Positions 44,733 to 53,130 of a DNA stretch of 64,000 nucleotides are shown piece by piece; the first letter of the stretch is position 1; the number at the start of each line of letters is the position of its first letter. The translations under genes and the position numbers were made by a program. A model generated the notes under the pieces. The model had not been told where the DNA came from. It worked only from the letters and a program-made list of their open reading frames with translations, and searched no databases. Origin of the DNA: Chitinophaga rupis (GTDB taxonomy: Bacteria > Bacteroidota > Bacteroidia > Chitinophagales > Chitinophagaceae); NCBI RefSeq assembly GCF_900109685.1, contig NZ_FOBB01000002.1, positions 614,085 to 678,084 on the forward strand, given 5' to 3'.

Positions 44733-44742
44733 TGGTTATGGG

Positions 44743-45219
44743 TTAAGCGTGAACAAGTTTGTTTTGGCGGGGAGGATCTGTAGGCTGTTTCGTGTGCAGC
44801 CACATACCAAGCAGCGCCAGCAATACAAAACCGATATTAAAGTACAGGTGCTGCTTCCAGGTCATGCGGGAAATAACGCCTCCGCATGAACAGGGGATCC
44901 TTTCCGATAAGGTTACCAGCACAATAATGTAGGTGGTGAAAAGCACCATCATGGCAAAAGATGCGTAGAGTCCCTGGCGCCGGTAACGTGGAATAACCAG
45001 TAACATGGCGATAATGATTTCAGCAAGGGGAACTACTATTGCCAGCACAGGCGCAAACCGCGTAAGGAGCGGCGATTGCCCTATGACGGCCCGGAAATTT
45101 TCATAATCAAGGAGCTTGCTAACGGCTGTATACACGAATAATAAGATGAATAAGAGACAGATCGTCTCCAGTACTGTTTTTCTTAACATGGAACGTGGGT
45201 TTACAAGGTTATAATGCAA
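44743..45219 (-). CDS. MauE/DoxX-like membrane protein
   Basis: Up to 158 residues; start at Met11 (base 45189, MLRKTVLETICLLF) is more likely. Four membrane helices fit the MauE/DoxX layout, with YTAVSKLLDYENF in the first loop and a CSCGG pair before the last helix. MauE-type proteins help oxidise or mature a partner; the CxC near the membrane suggests redox work. It heads the set with the propeller-like and DUF6520-like genes. A TATCTTTG element (45326-45333) lies ~137 bases upstream. Confidence 0.85.
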   Translation of the reverse strand: MHYNLVNPRSMLRKTVLETICLLFILLFVYTAVSKLLDYENFRAVIGQSPLLTRFAPVLAIVVPLAEIIIAMLLVIPRYRRQGLYASFAMMVLFTTYIIVLVTLSERIPCSCGGVISRMTWKQHLYFNIGFVLLALLGMWLHTKQPTDPPRQNKLVHA

Positions 45220-45325
45220 TCTCAGGGCGCTGGGGCCTGCAAATAAACATAACTAAGATCTGGAATAATTTCGGCGGTTTACCGGGTTCACACGGGTATC
45301 GTTGGCTATTCTGTAACCTAATTTA

Positions 45326-45333
45326 CAAAGATA
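45326..45333 (-). promoter_or_regulatory. Possible Bacteroidota -7 element before the MauE-like operon
   Basis: Minus-strand TATCTTTG, an exact TAnnTTTG match, about 137 bases before the 45189 start, which would give a long 5'-UTR. No -33 TTG is seen. Confidence 0.35.
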
Positions 45334-45448
45334 TTTTGAATATAGGATTATTCCTGTCAGAAACATTCAACATCATTTGCGGATGGATGTTTATATCCGC
45401 CACATCACAGCATTGGACTGTAATGCAGCGGATACAGCATGGCTACTA

Positions 45449-46675
45449 TTATTGTACCGGATCCAGTGTACAGGTCAGCGTTCCATAACCCAGCTGATCA
45501 AACCCACCGCTGGTGCCACCATAATTTCCGCCACCGCCTTCCGGCCTTATTTTTTCCGCAAACAGCTTACTGTAGGGGGCTGCCAAACCTTTACGTTTTA
45601 CATAATGATTATACACCAGCTCCCAGATAGGGCGTACCGAACCCCGGGATGCTTCACTAATAATTGTCTGATTAACACCTAAACAATTGGTGTAAGCAAC
45701 ATAAGGCACAGAATCGCCAAGATTGTATTTGGCTACATATTCAGCCCCTTTCAGAAAACGGTTATCATCATAACCATACAGGTCATTGCCCTGGTTCCAG
45801 GCCATTTCACAGAAAGCGCCCATTAAGCCGATGCCCAGTGTGTTATGACCCTGATCGCGGCCGCTTTCCTGCCATTGGCCAAGTCCACCGGGATGGATAT
45901 ACCATACTGCGTTCATAATACAACCGTTGCCGGCCCCGTGTTTGAAATAGGCAACCGCCTCATTATAAAGGTCCCGGTTATCGCAAAGCACACCTATGGC
46001 TAATATGGAGTTCATTACACACAAGTCCCAGTTAGCATAGAAGTGGCTCATGCATTTTTCCCTTCTGCTAAGAAAGCTGTGATTGAGCGGGTAAAAAATG
46101 TTTAACATCATTTGCTGAAAGCGTTTGAAATCTGCTGCCTGCCATCCCTGGTAGCTGCGCATGATCTCTGCTGCATTGGCAAACTGGTATCCGTATAAGC
46201 CGGCTGCCAGGTTCACATCATTATTTCCACCTAAGGCTGTTAGCTTGGCTGACCATGCGTTCATAATGGCGATGGACTTATCGGCATAAGCTTTGTCGCC
46301 GGAGACCTTCCACCTTAAAGCAGTAGCATAGGCAGCTGCAACGTCATTATACAACTGGCCGTAATTTTCAGCATGCACTCCATCGCTGCCCCTGTAAACA
46401 ACTTCGGAGGGTGTAGGCTGCCAGTTAAGCGATGCATGTGCATTAACGGTTAGCTTGTTCCAGCCGGAGAGCCAGGGCTGAGCGCCAGCATTTACTTTGG
46501 CCTTCATACGGTCGAAATCTGTTTGCTTGTGCAGCAAACCCGGATGTACAAAGGCAGTGTCATGATCGTTTAATGCCAGTTTTTCTGTTGAGGACATGTT
46601 TCCGTCTTTCTTACAGGCGCTTGTAAATGAAATTAAAAGCACACAGGCCAGTGTGTGTAGGTTTTTGATGTTCAT
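45449..46675 (-). CDS. Alginate-lyase-family lipoprotein
   Basis: 408 residues with a lipoprotein signal (LLISFTSAC, Cys21). The helical (alpha/alpha) fold of alginate-lyase-like (PF05426) enzymes is suggested by HPGLLHKQTDFDRMKAKV, FANAAEIMRSY, SHFYANWDLCVMNSILAI and QESGRDQGHNTLGIGLM, the last two carrying the usual His/Tyr/Arg residues near the active site. It is likely anchored to the outer membrane and cleaves uronate glycans. No SusC/D pair is next to it, so it is not in a clear utilisation locus. Confidence 0.85.
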   Translation of the reverse strand: MNIKNLHTLACVLLISFTSACKKDGNMSSTEKLALNDHDTAFVHPGLLHKQTDFDRMKAKVNAGAQPWLSGWNKLTVNAHASLNWQPTPSEVVYRGSDGVHAENYGQLYNDVAAAYATALRWKVSGDKAYADKSIAIMNAWSAKLTALGGNNDVNLAAGLYGYQFANAAEIMRSYQGWQAADFKRFQQMMLNIFYPLNHSFLSRREKCMSHFYANWDLCVMNSILAIGVLCDNRDLYNEAVAYFKHGAGNGCIMNAVWYIHPGGLGQWQESGRDQGHNTLGIGLMGAFCEMAWNQGNDLYGYDDNRFLKGAEYVAKYNLGDSVPYVAYTNCLGVNQTIISEASRGSVRPIWELVYNHYVKRKGLAAPYSKLFAEKIRPEGGGGNYGGTSGGFDQLGYGTLTCTLDPVQ

Positions 46676-46929
46676 AGGTGCTTCGACAGTTTTGATTAGA
46701 TAAGTATATGGTACGGTGAAGATACAAGATAAGTTGCCTGTTTAATAAAATATTTGTTCCGGCAGCCTACAAAACTGCGCTTATACGTACACCCCCTGTT
46801 CATAATCGAACGATCCCGCTATGGGAAAAATATAATAATGCTTTGAAATAAAGCAACTTACATCCCTGGCATAGCGTTTGACCCGGGCTAACGGCCATTC
46901 CTATACGCCATAAAAAATATTTATTACGC

Positions 46930-48123
46930 ATGAGAAGGATCTTAATTCACCTGTTGTTGCTGGCATGTTATGTTACACAGGCAAAGGCGCAGTCGGCCTA
47001 TGATTCGGTGGACCTAGCCGTCAAAAAATTTATGGACGATATGAACGTCCCGGGCTTTGCGGCCGGCATTGTAAAGAACGGGAAATTAAGCTGGTCCAAA
47101 GGTTACGGCCAGGCTGATATTGCCCATAACAAAGCCATGAGCATAGACGGGATCATGAACATTGGCTCCGTATCCAAAACATTTACAACAACGGCGGCTA
47201 TGCAGCTTTGGGAAAAAGGGCTCATTGACCTGGATGCCGATGTAAACACCTACCTGGATTTTAAGATCCGCAATCCAAAGTACCCGGATAAACCGATCAC
47301 CGTTTTCCAGATCTTAACACATACCTCCTCTATCGTTGACGGCAAAGCCTATTCAGAAAGCTATGCCTGCGGGGATCCTGGCCTGTCACTGAACGACTGG
47401 ATCCGTGGTGCCCTGACACCCGGCGGAATGTTCTATAATGACGGCAATAGCTTTGGCGACTGGGCGCCGGGCAATAAACGCACGTATTCAAATGTTGCTT
47501 TCGGATTACTTGGGCTGATCGTTGAAAAAATGGCTAAACAGCCCTTTAACTTATATTGCAGGGAGCATATTTTTCAGCCCCTGGGCATGAAAAATACTGG
47601 TTGGATGTTAAGCGAGGTGGATACAGGCAATTATATCAGGCCCTATGCCTACATCACGGAAGAGAACAGAAAAGAATATATGACCTATGCCCGGCTGTTC
47701 CCCAATGAGACTGAGTTTAAGGTGGGCACCTTTATCCCGGTGTGTTTATATAGCTTTCCCAATTACTCTGACGGGCTTGTGAGAACCAGCGTGCGGGAAT
47801 TATCCTATTACCTGGCTGCGCTCCTGAATGGCGGTGAGCTAAACGGCAAACGGATTCTGAAGCAGGCTACTATTGAAAAAATGTTTAGCCCGCAGCTTAA
47901 GGATTACACTGCGCAGGGTTTAACCTGGCGTACCTCTGAATTTGAAACGCCGTATGGTAAGGTGAAGCTATGGGGACATTCCGGGCTGGATCCCGGTATT
48001 CAAACTTTCCTGTTCTTCAATCCTGCAAATAAGACGGGGGTGATCACTTTCCAGAATAATCCTGCTGATGGGATACAAAGTATTGTTGGAAAATTATACG
48101 GGGCTGCAGCGGGTAAAGAATAA
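46930..48123 (+). CDS. Serine hydrolase, beta-lactamase class C family
   Basis: 397 residues with a signal peptide (about 1-20, ending AKA). The three serine-penicillin-recognising motifs are S80-V-S-K83, Y186-S-N188 and HSG in KLWGHSGLDPG. This set marks the class C/esterase EstB-type family. Such enzymes are periplasmic D-aminopeptidases, esterases or beta-lactamases; the substrate is not clear. It stands alone on the plus strand. Confidence 0.92.
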   Translation: MRRILIHLLLLACYVTQAKAQSAYDSVDLAVKKFMDDMNVPGFAAGIVKNGKLSWSKGYGQADIAHNKAMSIDGIMNIGSVSKTFTTTAAMQLWEKGLIDLDADVNTYLDFKIRNPKYPDKPITVFQILTHTSSIVDGKAYSESYACGDPGLSLNDWIRGALTPGGMFYNDGNSFGDWAPGNKRTYSNVAFGLLGLIVEKMAKQPFNLYCREHIFQPLGMKNTGWMLSEVDTGNYIRPYAYITEENRKEYMTYARLFPNETEFKVGTFIPVCLYSFPNYSDGLVRTSVRELSYYLAALLNGGELNGKRILKQATIEKMFSPQLKDYTAQGLTWRTSEFETPYGKVKLWGHSGLDPGIQTFLFFNPANKTGVITFQNNPADGIQSIVGKLYGAAAGKE

Positions 48124-48269
48124 ACAGAACAAGGGGAGGGGGTAAGATCCTATTGCTTACGCAGAAAGGATCTATTTAACATTAGCAAGTCTTTAGCAGT
48201 GATAGCAATGTTAAAAAAAGTTATATTCGTCAGGATATTTTTAACCCTCACCCTAAAGATCTATTATCT

Positions 48270-48662
48270 ATGAGAAAGTTGTTCCCTGTTTTACTCATGT
48301 CAGGCCTTTTGTTTTCTTTATCCAGCTTTGCTCCGGTACGTTCCGGCGCACCTGTGATCATGAAGCATGCGCGCGTGTACACCTTCCCGATCACCGGTAC
48401 TACTGATGGCACGCCCGGAGCGGGCCAGCCGGCAGGTACTATCGCCTATACGGTAAACGGTAGTGGAACTACGCCAACCAGCATCACGTTCTCTACGCTG
48501 AGCGGCACATCGCTGGGCACTTATGGTTTTACCCAGAGCTCTCCCAATAATTATCTGGCTACGGGTATGAAAACGCAAACCTCTATTTCAGGTACGTATT
48601 TTCATATCAGTGGCGCCTGTGGTTCCGCCGGGTATTGCATGGAGTTCATTGGCGCATTGTAA
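48270..48662 (+). CDS. Small secreted protein, unknown function
   Basis: 130 residues with a signal peptide (about 1-23). The mature part is Thr/Gly/Ser-rich, beta-like, with two close cysteines near the end (GACGSAGYC). No family is recognised. A strong terminator follows. Confidence 0.7.
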   Translation: MRKLFPVLLMSGLLFSLSSFAPVRSGAPVIMKHARVYTFPITGTTDGTPGAGQPAGTIAYTVNGSGTTPTSITFSTLSGTSLGTYGFTQSSPNNYLATGMKTQTSISGTYFHISGACGSAGYCMEFIGAL

Positions 48663-48683
48663 TCTTTCGTTTATACTTTTTAA

Positions 48684-48728
48684 TGTCAGGCAGCTTCGCT
48701 TATGCCGAAGATGCCTGGCATTTTTTTT
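48684..48728 (+). terminator. Rho-independent terminator of the small secreted protein gene
   Basis: A 15-base arm, 48684-48698, pairs with 48706-48720 at most positions, including one G-U pair, followed by eight T. It is 22 bases after the stop at 48662. Confidence 0.88.
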
Positions 48729-48784
48729 AGCCGGAAGCGTCAGGGGCGATGGCATACCACAGACAGAGAAGATCTGACCATAAA

Positions 48785-50083
48785 TCAGCGGCGTAAAATA
48801 TCGCTCAATTGCCCTGCAAACCTGTTCAGCAGGCGCCGGTCATCTGTAATGACCTCTCCCTGCGCCAGCAGGTTATTGCGGAAAAGAATGGTTTTATTAT
48901 AACTGGTTCTTAACCCCTGGGGCAGATCAACTTTAATAAGGAAGCTGTCCTTTACACCAGGGATAGCAGGGATATAATTGACGATCCCCCTTAAATAGCC
49001 AAATTCATTACTGGGATAGCTGGCTACCCTGATCAGCACTTTTTGCCCGGCCTTTATTTTTCCCAGGCCGTTCTGGGAAACGGTCAGCTGCCCGTAATAC
49101 TGGCTGGTGGCAGGTTGTATATAGAATAGCTCCTGCCCGTTTGTGATCAATTCGTTTTCCTGCAAAAAGGAAACAAATAATACTTTCCCATCTTCTGTAG
49201 CGGTAATGGCATATTGCCGCAGCCAGTCCTGGATCTTGCTTTTCATGCCCAATAATGCAGCGCGGAATTTTTGCTGCTGATCCGTGATGTATTTCTGCAG
49301 GTCAAGCAGCTCTTTATTTTTATTATGTACCGATATTTCATTGTTGATCAGCTGCGCCGACATTTGTTCCAGGCTTTGTTCCTTGCCGATCACTTTACTT
49401 TTCTGCTGGTTTAATTCAAGGGGCGCAATAACCCTGTCTTTTGCCAGCAGCTCATTCACTTTGTACTCATTCTGCTGTAGCGTATAGTCCTGTTGTAACA
49501 GCGCCTGCTGCTGCCGGGCATTGGCCTGTATAGCGGTGAGGTAAGACACATCTTCCTGCAGGGCGCGTTTCTTTTGTTTATAATATCCATGGGAAAGAAT
49601 GTGCATGGTTTCCTGCAAGGTGGTCTGGAAGTCCTGGTAAGATGTTTGTAATTCACCCAGCTCATTGAACAGGGGGACAGGTTTTATCAGGAGTATTTCC
49701 AGGTTGTCTTTAATAATAAAAGGTTCCACCTGTTTGATCCAGGATTGCAGGGAAAGCACCTGCTCATAGGAGGCGGTGCTTTGCAGAAAGGCAAGCGGCT
49801 GCCCTTGTGTAACCGGCTGTTCGTTTGTTACCAGCAGCTTTTGCAATTTTCCTTCTGTTCTGGCTACCAGCAGGCTGGGGGCATTGGTGGCTACTAATTT
49901 CACCGTGCCTTTTGCAACGTCCGGGTATTTCACCAGCCAGGTGAGCGCCAGTAATACAAACATAACCAGGAAGAAGGCAGTGTTCCCTTTTCGTATGATC
50001 CAGTGCGGGCGGTAGCTGATCAATTCCTGTACTTCAGGACTTACTACTTCGGGCGATTGATTTTGTAAGGCAGTAGTGTGCAT
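48785..50083 (-). CDS. HlyD-family secretion adaptor for the peptide exporter
   Basis: 432 residues, one membrane helix (about 35-52), then a long alpha-helical hairpin (about 120-300, Gln/Leu/Lys-rich heptads) between two halves of a biotinyl-lipoyl/barrel fold, ending with a beta domain. That is the periplasmic adaptor layout of type I secretion. It bridges the inner-membrane ABC transporter to an outer-membrane channel, which is not in this window. Its gene starts 15 bases after the transporter stop. Confidence 0.92.
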   Translation of the reverse strand: MHTTALQNQSPEVVSPEVQELISYRPHWIIRKGNTAFFLVMFVLLALTWLVKYPDVAKGTVKLVATNAPSLLVARTEGKLQKLLVTNEQPVTQGQPLAFLQSTASYEQVLSLQSWIKQVEPFIIKDNLEILLIKPVPLFNELGELQTSYQDFQTTLQETMHILSHGYYKQKKRALQEDVSYLTAIQANARQQQALLQQDYTLQQNEYKVNELLAKDRVIAPLELNQQKSKVIGKEQSLEQMSAQLINNEISVHNKNKELLDLQKYITDQQQKFRAALLGMKSKIQDWLRQYAITATEDGKVLFVSFLQENELITNGQELFYIQPATSQYYGQLTVSQNGLGKIKAGQKVLIRVASYPSNEFGYLRGIVNYIPAIPGVKDSFLIKVDLPQGLRTSYNKTILFRNNLLAQGEVITDDRRLLNRFAGQLSDILRR

Positions 50084-50098
50084 GATAGATCGTATTTG

Positions 50099-52498
50099 TC
50101 AGGCTCCTAATTCCAGCTGATTTTTTACCAGGGTAAAATATTCTCCTTTCAGCGCCACCAGCTCCCGGTGTGTACCCTTTTCCGTTATCATCCCGTTCTT
50201 CAGCACTACAATATGGTCGGCATGTGTTACGGTGCTTAAACGATGCGCTACCACCACCACTGTTTTGCCCTGTAAAAAAGCGGCCAGGTTGCGGATGATC
50301 ATGCTTTCATTATTGGCGTCGAGGCTATTGGTGGCTTCATCCAGGAAAATAAAATCAGGATTGCGGTATACGGCCCTTGCAATCAGTATACGCTGTTTTT
50401 GGCCCATGCTTATACCAATACCTTCTGACCCGATCCTGGTATTAAAGCCCAGGGGAAGGCTTTCTATAAATCCCTGGATGTTGGCAATGGTAGCGGCATA
50501 ACGCAGCCGGTCCATATCCGGCTGGCCTGCGCCTACCGCAATGTTGCTGGCAATGGTATCAGAGAAAATAAAGCTTTCCTGCATAACGGTGCTGCAATGG
50601 CTGCGCCATGTTTTATGGCTGATCATTGAAAGGGAGGTATTATTTAACCGGATCTCTCCTTGCTGAGGGGTATAGAATTTCAGCAATAATTTCAGCAAAG
50701 TAGTTTTGCCGCTTCCGCTAACGCCTACAATAGCAGTGGTTTTGCCTTCCGGAATAGTAAGATCAATATTTTTTAGAACAGGATCATTACCTGCGCCCGG
50801 GTAAGTAAAGGAAACATTCTGAAAAACAATACCTTTTTCCAGGCTTGTTTCCATTGGGGTAACCGGGAATATTAAAGGCAGGTCATCCGGGAAGTCGGTG
50901 GACAGCAGGTTTTCCCCATTTTCTTCCAGGTTGTAAGGAGGAATGGTGAACACATCTTTTCCACCTACGAGCTGTTTTTTAAATGCAAGGGGTAATTCTT
51001 TCAGCAGCTGTTTATGCGCAGGCTCCTCTTCTTCCAGGGTATGGATCTCGTTTAAACGGTCAACGCTGATCTTTGCATTCTGCCAGCTTTGCACAAAGCC
51101 TATCATTTGCTCAATAGGGCTGTTTAGCTGGCCAATAATGTATTGTACTGCCAGCATGGCCCCTAATGTCATTTGCCCGTTTATTACTGCCATGGCAGAT
51201 AAAAACGTGATCAGGATATTTTTCCCCTCATTGATCAGGAAAGCGCCGGATTGCTGCCACTGGTTTAAGGCAAGCCCTTTCATATTCAGCCGGAACAACC
51301 GGGCTTGCAAACGCTCCCAGCCCCAGCGCATGGGCTTTTCAACGCCGTTCAATTTAATTTCCTGCATGCCCTGCACCAGCTGGATAGTAAGGCTTTGCTC
51401 TTTGGATGCAATATCAAAGCGTTTATAATCCAGTATTTTCCTTCTCTTTAAAAAAAGGAGCACCCAGGAAGAATATAGCACTACCGCAATAATAAACACG
51501 GAAAAAATATGTGCATTGTACACCGCCAGCACTATGGAAAAAATGACCAGGTTAAGCAATGAGAACAATACATTGATGGAGGAACCGGTGAGGAAGGATT
51601 CTATTCTTTGATAGTCCTCCATTCTTTGCATAATATCCCCTGTTTTTTTACTGTCAAAAAAAGGGATCGGAAGCTTCATGAGCTTAATGAGAAAATCAGT
51701 GAGAATGGAAATATTGATCCGGCTGCTGATGTACAGCAAGATCCAGCTACGTACAAAATCCACGGAGAGCCTGCCAATAACCAGGGTTAGCTGCGCCAGC
51801 AATACCAGGTAAATAAAATGCATGTTGGACGTATTTACACCAACATCCACCACACTTTGCGTGAGAAAAGGTAAGATCAGCTGCAGCATACTGGCTATCC
51901 CCAAACCCAGCAGCAGCTGCAGCACCAGCTTTTTGTAGGGGAACAGGTAGCTGAAAATGTTTTTAAACCCTGACCGTTCCTCCATTTCTGCTCCTGCAGT
52001 GAAGTGGCCATCCTGGTGTTCATAAAATTGAGGGGTAGGCTCTAATAATAAGGCAATGCCTTCGTCATTGTTCCCCTGTTTTTCAGTTAGCCAATGGGTT
52101 TTAAATTCTTCGGGGGTATAGGTGATCAGGCCTTTTGCAGGATCTGCAATTGAGATCTGTGTTGCCTGCCTGGCACGGAGCCAGGGCAGCAGCCTGTTTT
52201 TCAGGGATACCGGGGAGGGGATTAACACTACGAAATGGTTTTGGTCCCAGTAAAGGATGGCAGGGCGTAACGCTTCATTGAGCAGCAGGGTGCTGGAAAG
52301 TTTTACGGCCTGTGTTCTGAACCCGATACTTTCTGCCGCTTCGCTGATGCCTAATAAATTAACGCCTTCTTTCCCGATGCCTGTTTTTTCTCTTAATGAC
52401 TGGAGGGTGAAGGTACGCTTGTAGTATTTGCAGATCATCATCAGGCAGGTGGGGCCACAATCCATCAGATCATATTGCCTTATGAAGGGGAACGACAT
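50099..52498 (-). CDS. Peptidase-containing ABC transporter (C39, PCAT)
   Basis: 799 residues. The ORF can be read from TTG at 52525, but the ATG at 52498 (MSFPFIRQYD) is the better start: it matches the family, and the TTG is at the foot of a hairpin. N-terminal C39 peptidase (about 1-130) has Cys14 in DCGPTC, His88 in QNHFVVL and Asp119 in ADPAKG, so it should be active. A six-helix membrane domain follows, then an ATPase with Walker A GVSGSGKTT, signature ISMGQKQR and Walker B FIFLDEAT. It should cut the leader after Gly-Gly and export the mature peptide. It lies 69 bases after the first precursor gene. Confidence 0.95.
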   Translation of the reverse strand: MSFPFIRQYDLMDCGPTCLMMICKYYKRTFTLQSLREKTGIGKEGVNLLGISEAAESIGFRTQAVKLSSTLLLNEALRPAILYWDQNHFVVLIPSPVSLKNRLLPWLRARQATQISIADPAKGLITYTPEEFKTHWLTEKQGNNDEGIALLLEPTPQFYEHQDGHFTAGAEMEERSGFKNIFSYLFPYKKLVLQLLLGLGIASMLQLILPFLTQSVVDVGVNTSNMHFIYLVLLAQLTLVIGRLSVDFVRSWILLYISSRINISILTDFLIKLMKLPIPFFDSKKTGDIMQRMEDYQRIESFLTGSSINVLFSLLNLVIFSIVLAVYNAHIFSVFIIAVVLYSSWVLLFLKRRKILDYKRFDIASKEQSLTIQLVQGMQEIKLNGVEKPMRWGWERLQARLFRLNMKGLALNQWQQSGAFLINEGKNILITFLSAMAVINGQMTLGAMLAVQYIIGQLNSPIEQMIGFVQSWQNAKISVDRLNEIHTLEEEEPAHKQLLKELPLAFKKQLVGGKDVFTIPPYNLEENGENLLSTDFPDDLPLIFPVTPMETSLEKGIVFQNVSFTYPGAGNDPVLKNIDLTIPEGKTTAIVGVSGSGKTTLLKLLLKFYTPQQGEIRLNNTSLSMISHKTWRSHCSTVMQESFIFSDTIASNIAVGAGQPDMDRLRYAATIANIQGFIESLPLGFNTRIGSEGIGISMGQKQRILIARAVYRNPDFIFLDEATNSLDANNESMIIRNLAAFLQGKTVVVVAHRLSTVTHADHIVVLKNGMITEKGTHRELVALKGEYFTLVKNQLELGA

Positions 52499-52525
52499 AT
52501 GTATTTGTTTAAACTTATTGTGCAA

Positions 52526-52559
52526 CCACTATAGTGATGTGAGAACATCACTATAGTGG
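52526..52559 (-). terminator. Perfect 15-bp hairpin between precursor and exporter genes
   Basis: CCACTATAGTGATGT (52526-52540) pairs fully with ACATCACTATAGTGG (52545-52559) across a four-base loop. It sits 8 bases after the stop of precursor 1 and 27 bases before the exporter ATG. No U-run follows on the minus strand, so it may be a partial terminator or an mRNA 3'-end protector that keeps precursor levels above exporter levels. Confidence 0.75.
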
Positions 52560-52567
52560 AATGGGGG

Positions 52568-52765
52568 TTACTGTTCTGCCGGTAAACATTTTGCTCCTGT
52601 GCCTCCGCATCCTCCTATGGCACCTCTGGCACAGTTCCCTAAATCACCGTGGCAGATATATATGGTACCATTGCCACATAAGCAGGTTAATCCGGTTCCA
52701 CCTGCAACCTTTTTCTGCTGCTCCTTCGTGAGCATTTTAGCGCCCAAATTTTCAAATCGTTTCAT
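52568..52765 (-). CDS. Double-glycine-leader cysteine-rich peptide precursor 1
   Basis: 65 residues, start at ATG 52765; the longer frame back to 52825 lacks support because the family begins with MKR(F/L)ENLGAK. Leader: 23 residues ending Val-Ala-Gly-Gly, with the TLTKEQ(Q)KKVAGG-like Bacteroidota GG-leader pattern. Core: 42 residues with cysteines at core positions 4, 6, 13, 20, 29 and 36 (LTCLCGNG, YICHG, NCARG, GGCGG, AKCL). It contains no Ser/Thr-rich lanthipeptide core. It is 66% or so identical in leader and shares all six Cys with precursor 2. Its 5' region has a conserved box. The mature product is likely a secreted disulfide-bonded peptide. Confidence 0.88.
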   Translation of the reverse strand: MKRFENLGAKMLTKEQQKKVAGGTGLTCLCGNGTIYICHGDLGNCARGAIGGCGGTGAKCLPAEQ

Positions 52766-52785
52766 TTTTTTGAATTTAGAAAAGA

Positions 52786-52817
52786 TTAAATGCTTTGGTT
52801 TTATACAGGTACAAAGC
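52786..52817 (-). promoter_or_regulatory. Conserved 32-base box upstream of precursor 1
   Basis: Identical to 53068-53099 over 32 bases and 20 bases before the ATG. It contains GCTTTG (52792-52797) and CAAAGC (52812-52817), an inverted repeat with a 14-base spacer. It could be a promoter/operator or a 5'-UTR stem. Confidence 0.6.
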
Positions 52818-52850
52818 CCAATCACCTTTTAGCTGAGGTTATTGCCCTGC

Positions 52851-53048
52851 TTATGGTTCGGCAGCATAACAAAGCGCGCCGGAGCCTCCGCATGCTCCGA
52901 CTGCGCCTCCAAGGCATCCCGCTAAACTGCCACGGCATATATATGCCGTGCCATTCCCGCATGCGCAGGTTACCGTGGCTCCACCGGCAATTTTTTTCTG
53001 TTGCTCCCTGGTGAGCGTTTTAGCGCCTAAATTTTCAAGTCGTTTCAT
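52851..53048 (-). CDS. Double-glycine-leader cysteine-rich peptide precursor 2
   Basis: 65 residues, the same size as precursor 1 with the same 23-residue leader plan (LTREQQKKIAGG) and a 42-residue core with cysteines at identical positions (VTCACGNG, YICRG, GCLGG, GACGG, ALCY). The core is Gly/Ala-rich and short-side-chained, with no acidic residues until the penultimate. It lies 82 bases after the VKOR/thioredoxin gene and 85 bases before precursor 1. Duplication of one gene with its upstream box is the simplest explanation. Confidence 0.9.
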   Translation of the reverse strand: MKRLENLGAKTLTREQQKKIAGGATVTCACGNGTAYICRGSLAGCLGGAVGACGGSGALCYAAEP

Positions 53049-53067
53049 GTTTAAAATTTAGAAAGGG

Positions 53068-53099
53068 TTAAATGCTTTGGTTTTATACAGGTACAAAGC
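53068..53099 (-). promoter_or_regulatory. Conserved 32-base box upstream of precursor 2
   Basis: Identical to 52786-52817, 19 bases before the ATG at 53048, with the same GCTTTG (53074-53079) and CAAAGC (53094-53099) arms. Confidence 0.6.
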
Positions 53100-53130
53100 G
53101 GAATTACCTTTTGGCTGGCCAGCCGGGATA

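Noticed and set aside
50099..52525. Longer start (TTG at 52525) for the peptidase ABC transporter
   Set aside because: The extra nine residues do not match the family and the TTG sits at the foot of a perfect hairpin; ATG at 52498 fits the C39 domain start.
52568..52825. 85-residue version of precursor 1
   Set aside because: The paralogue starts at the equivalent of 52765, and the conserved 32-base upstream box lies inside the extension, so the extension is probably not translated.
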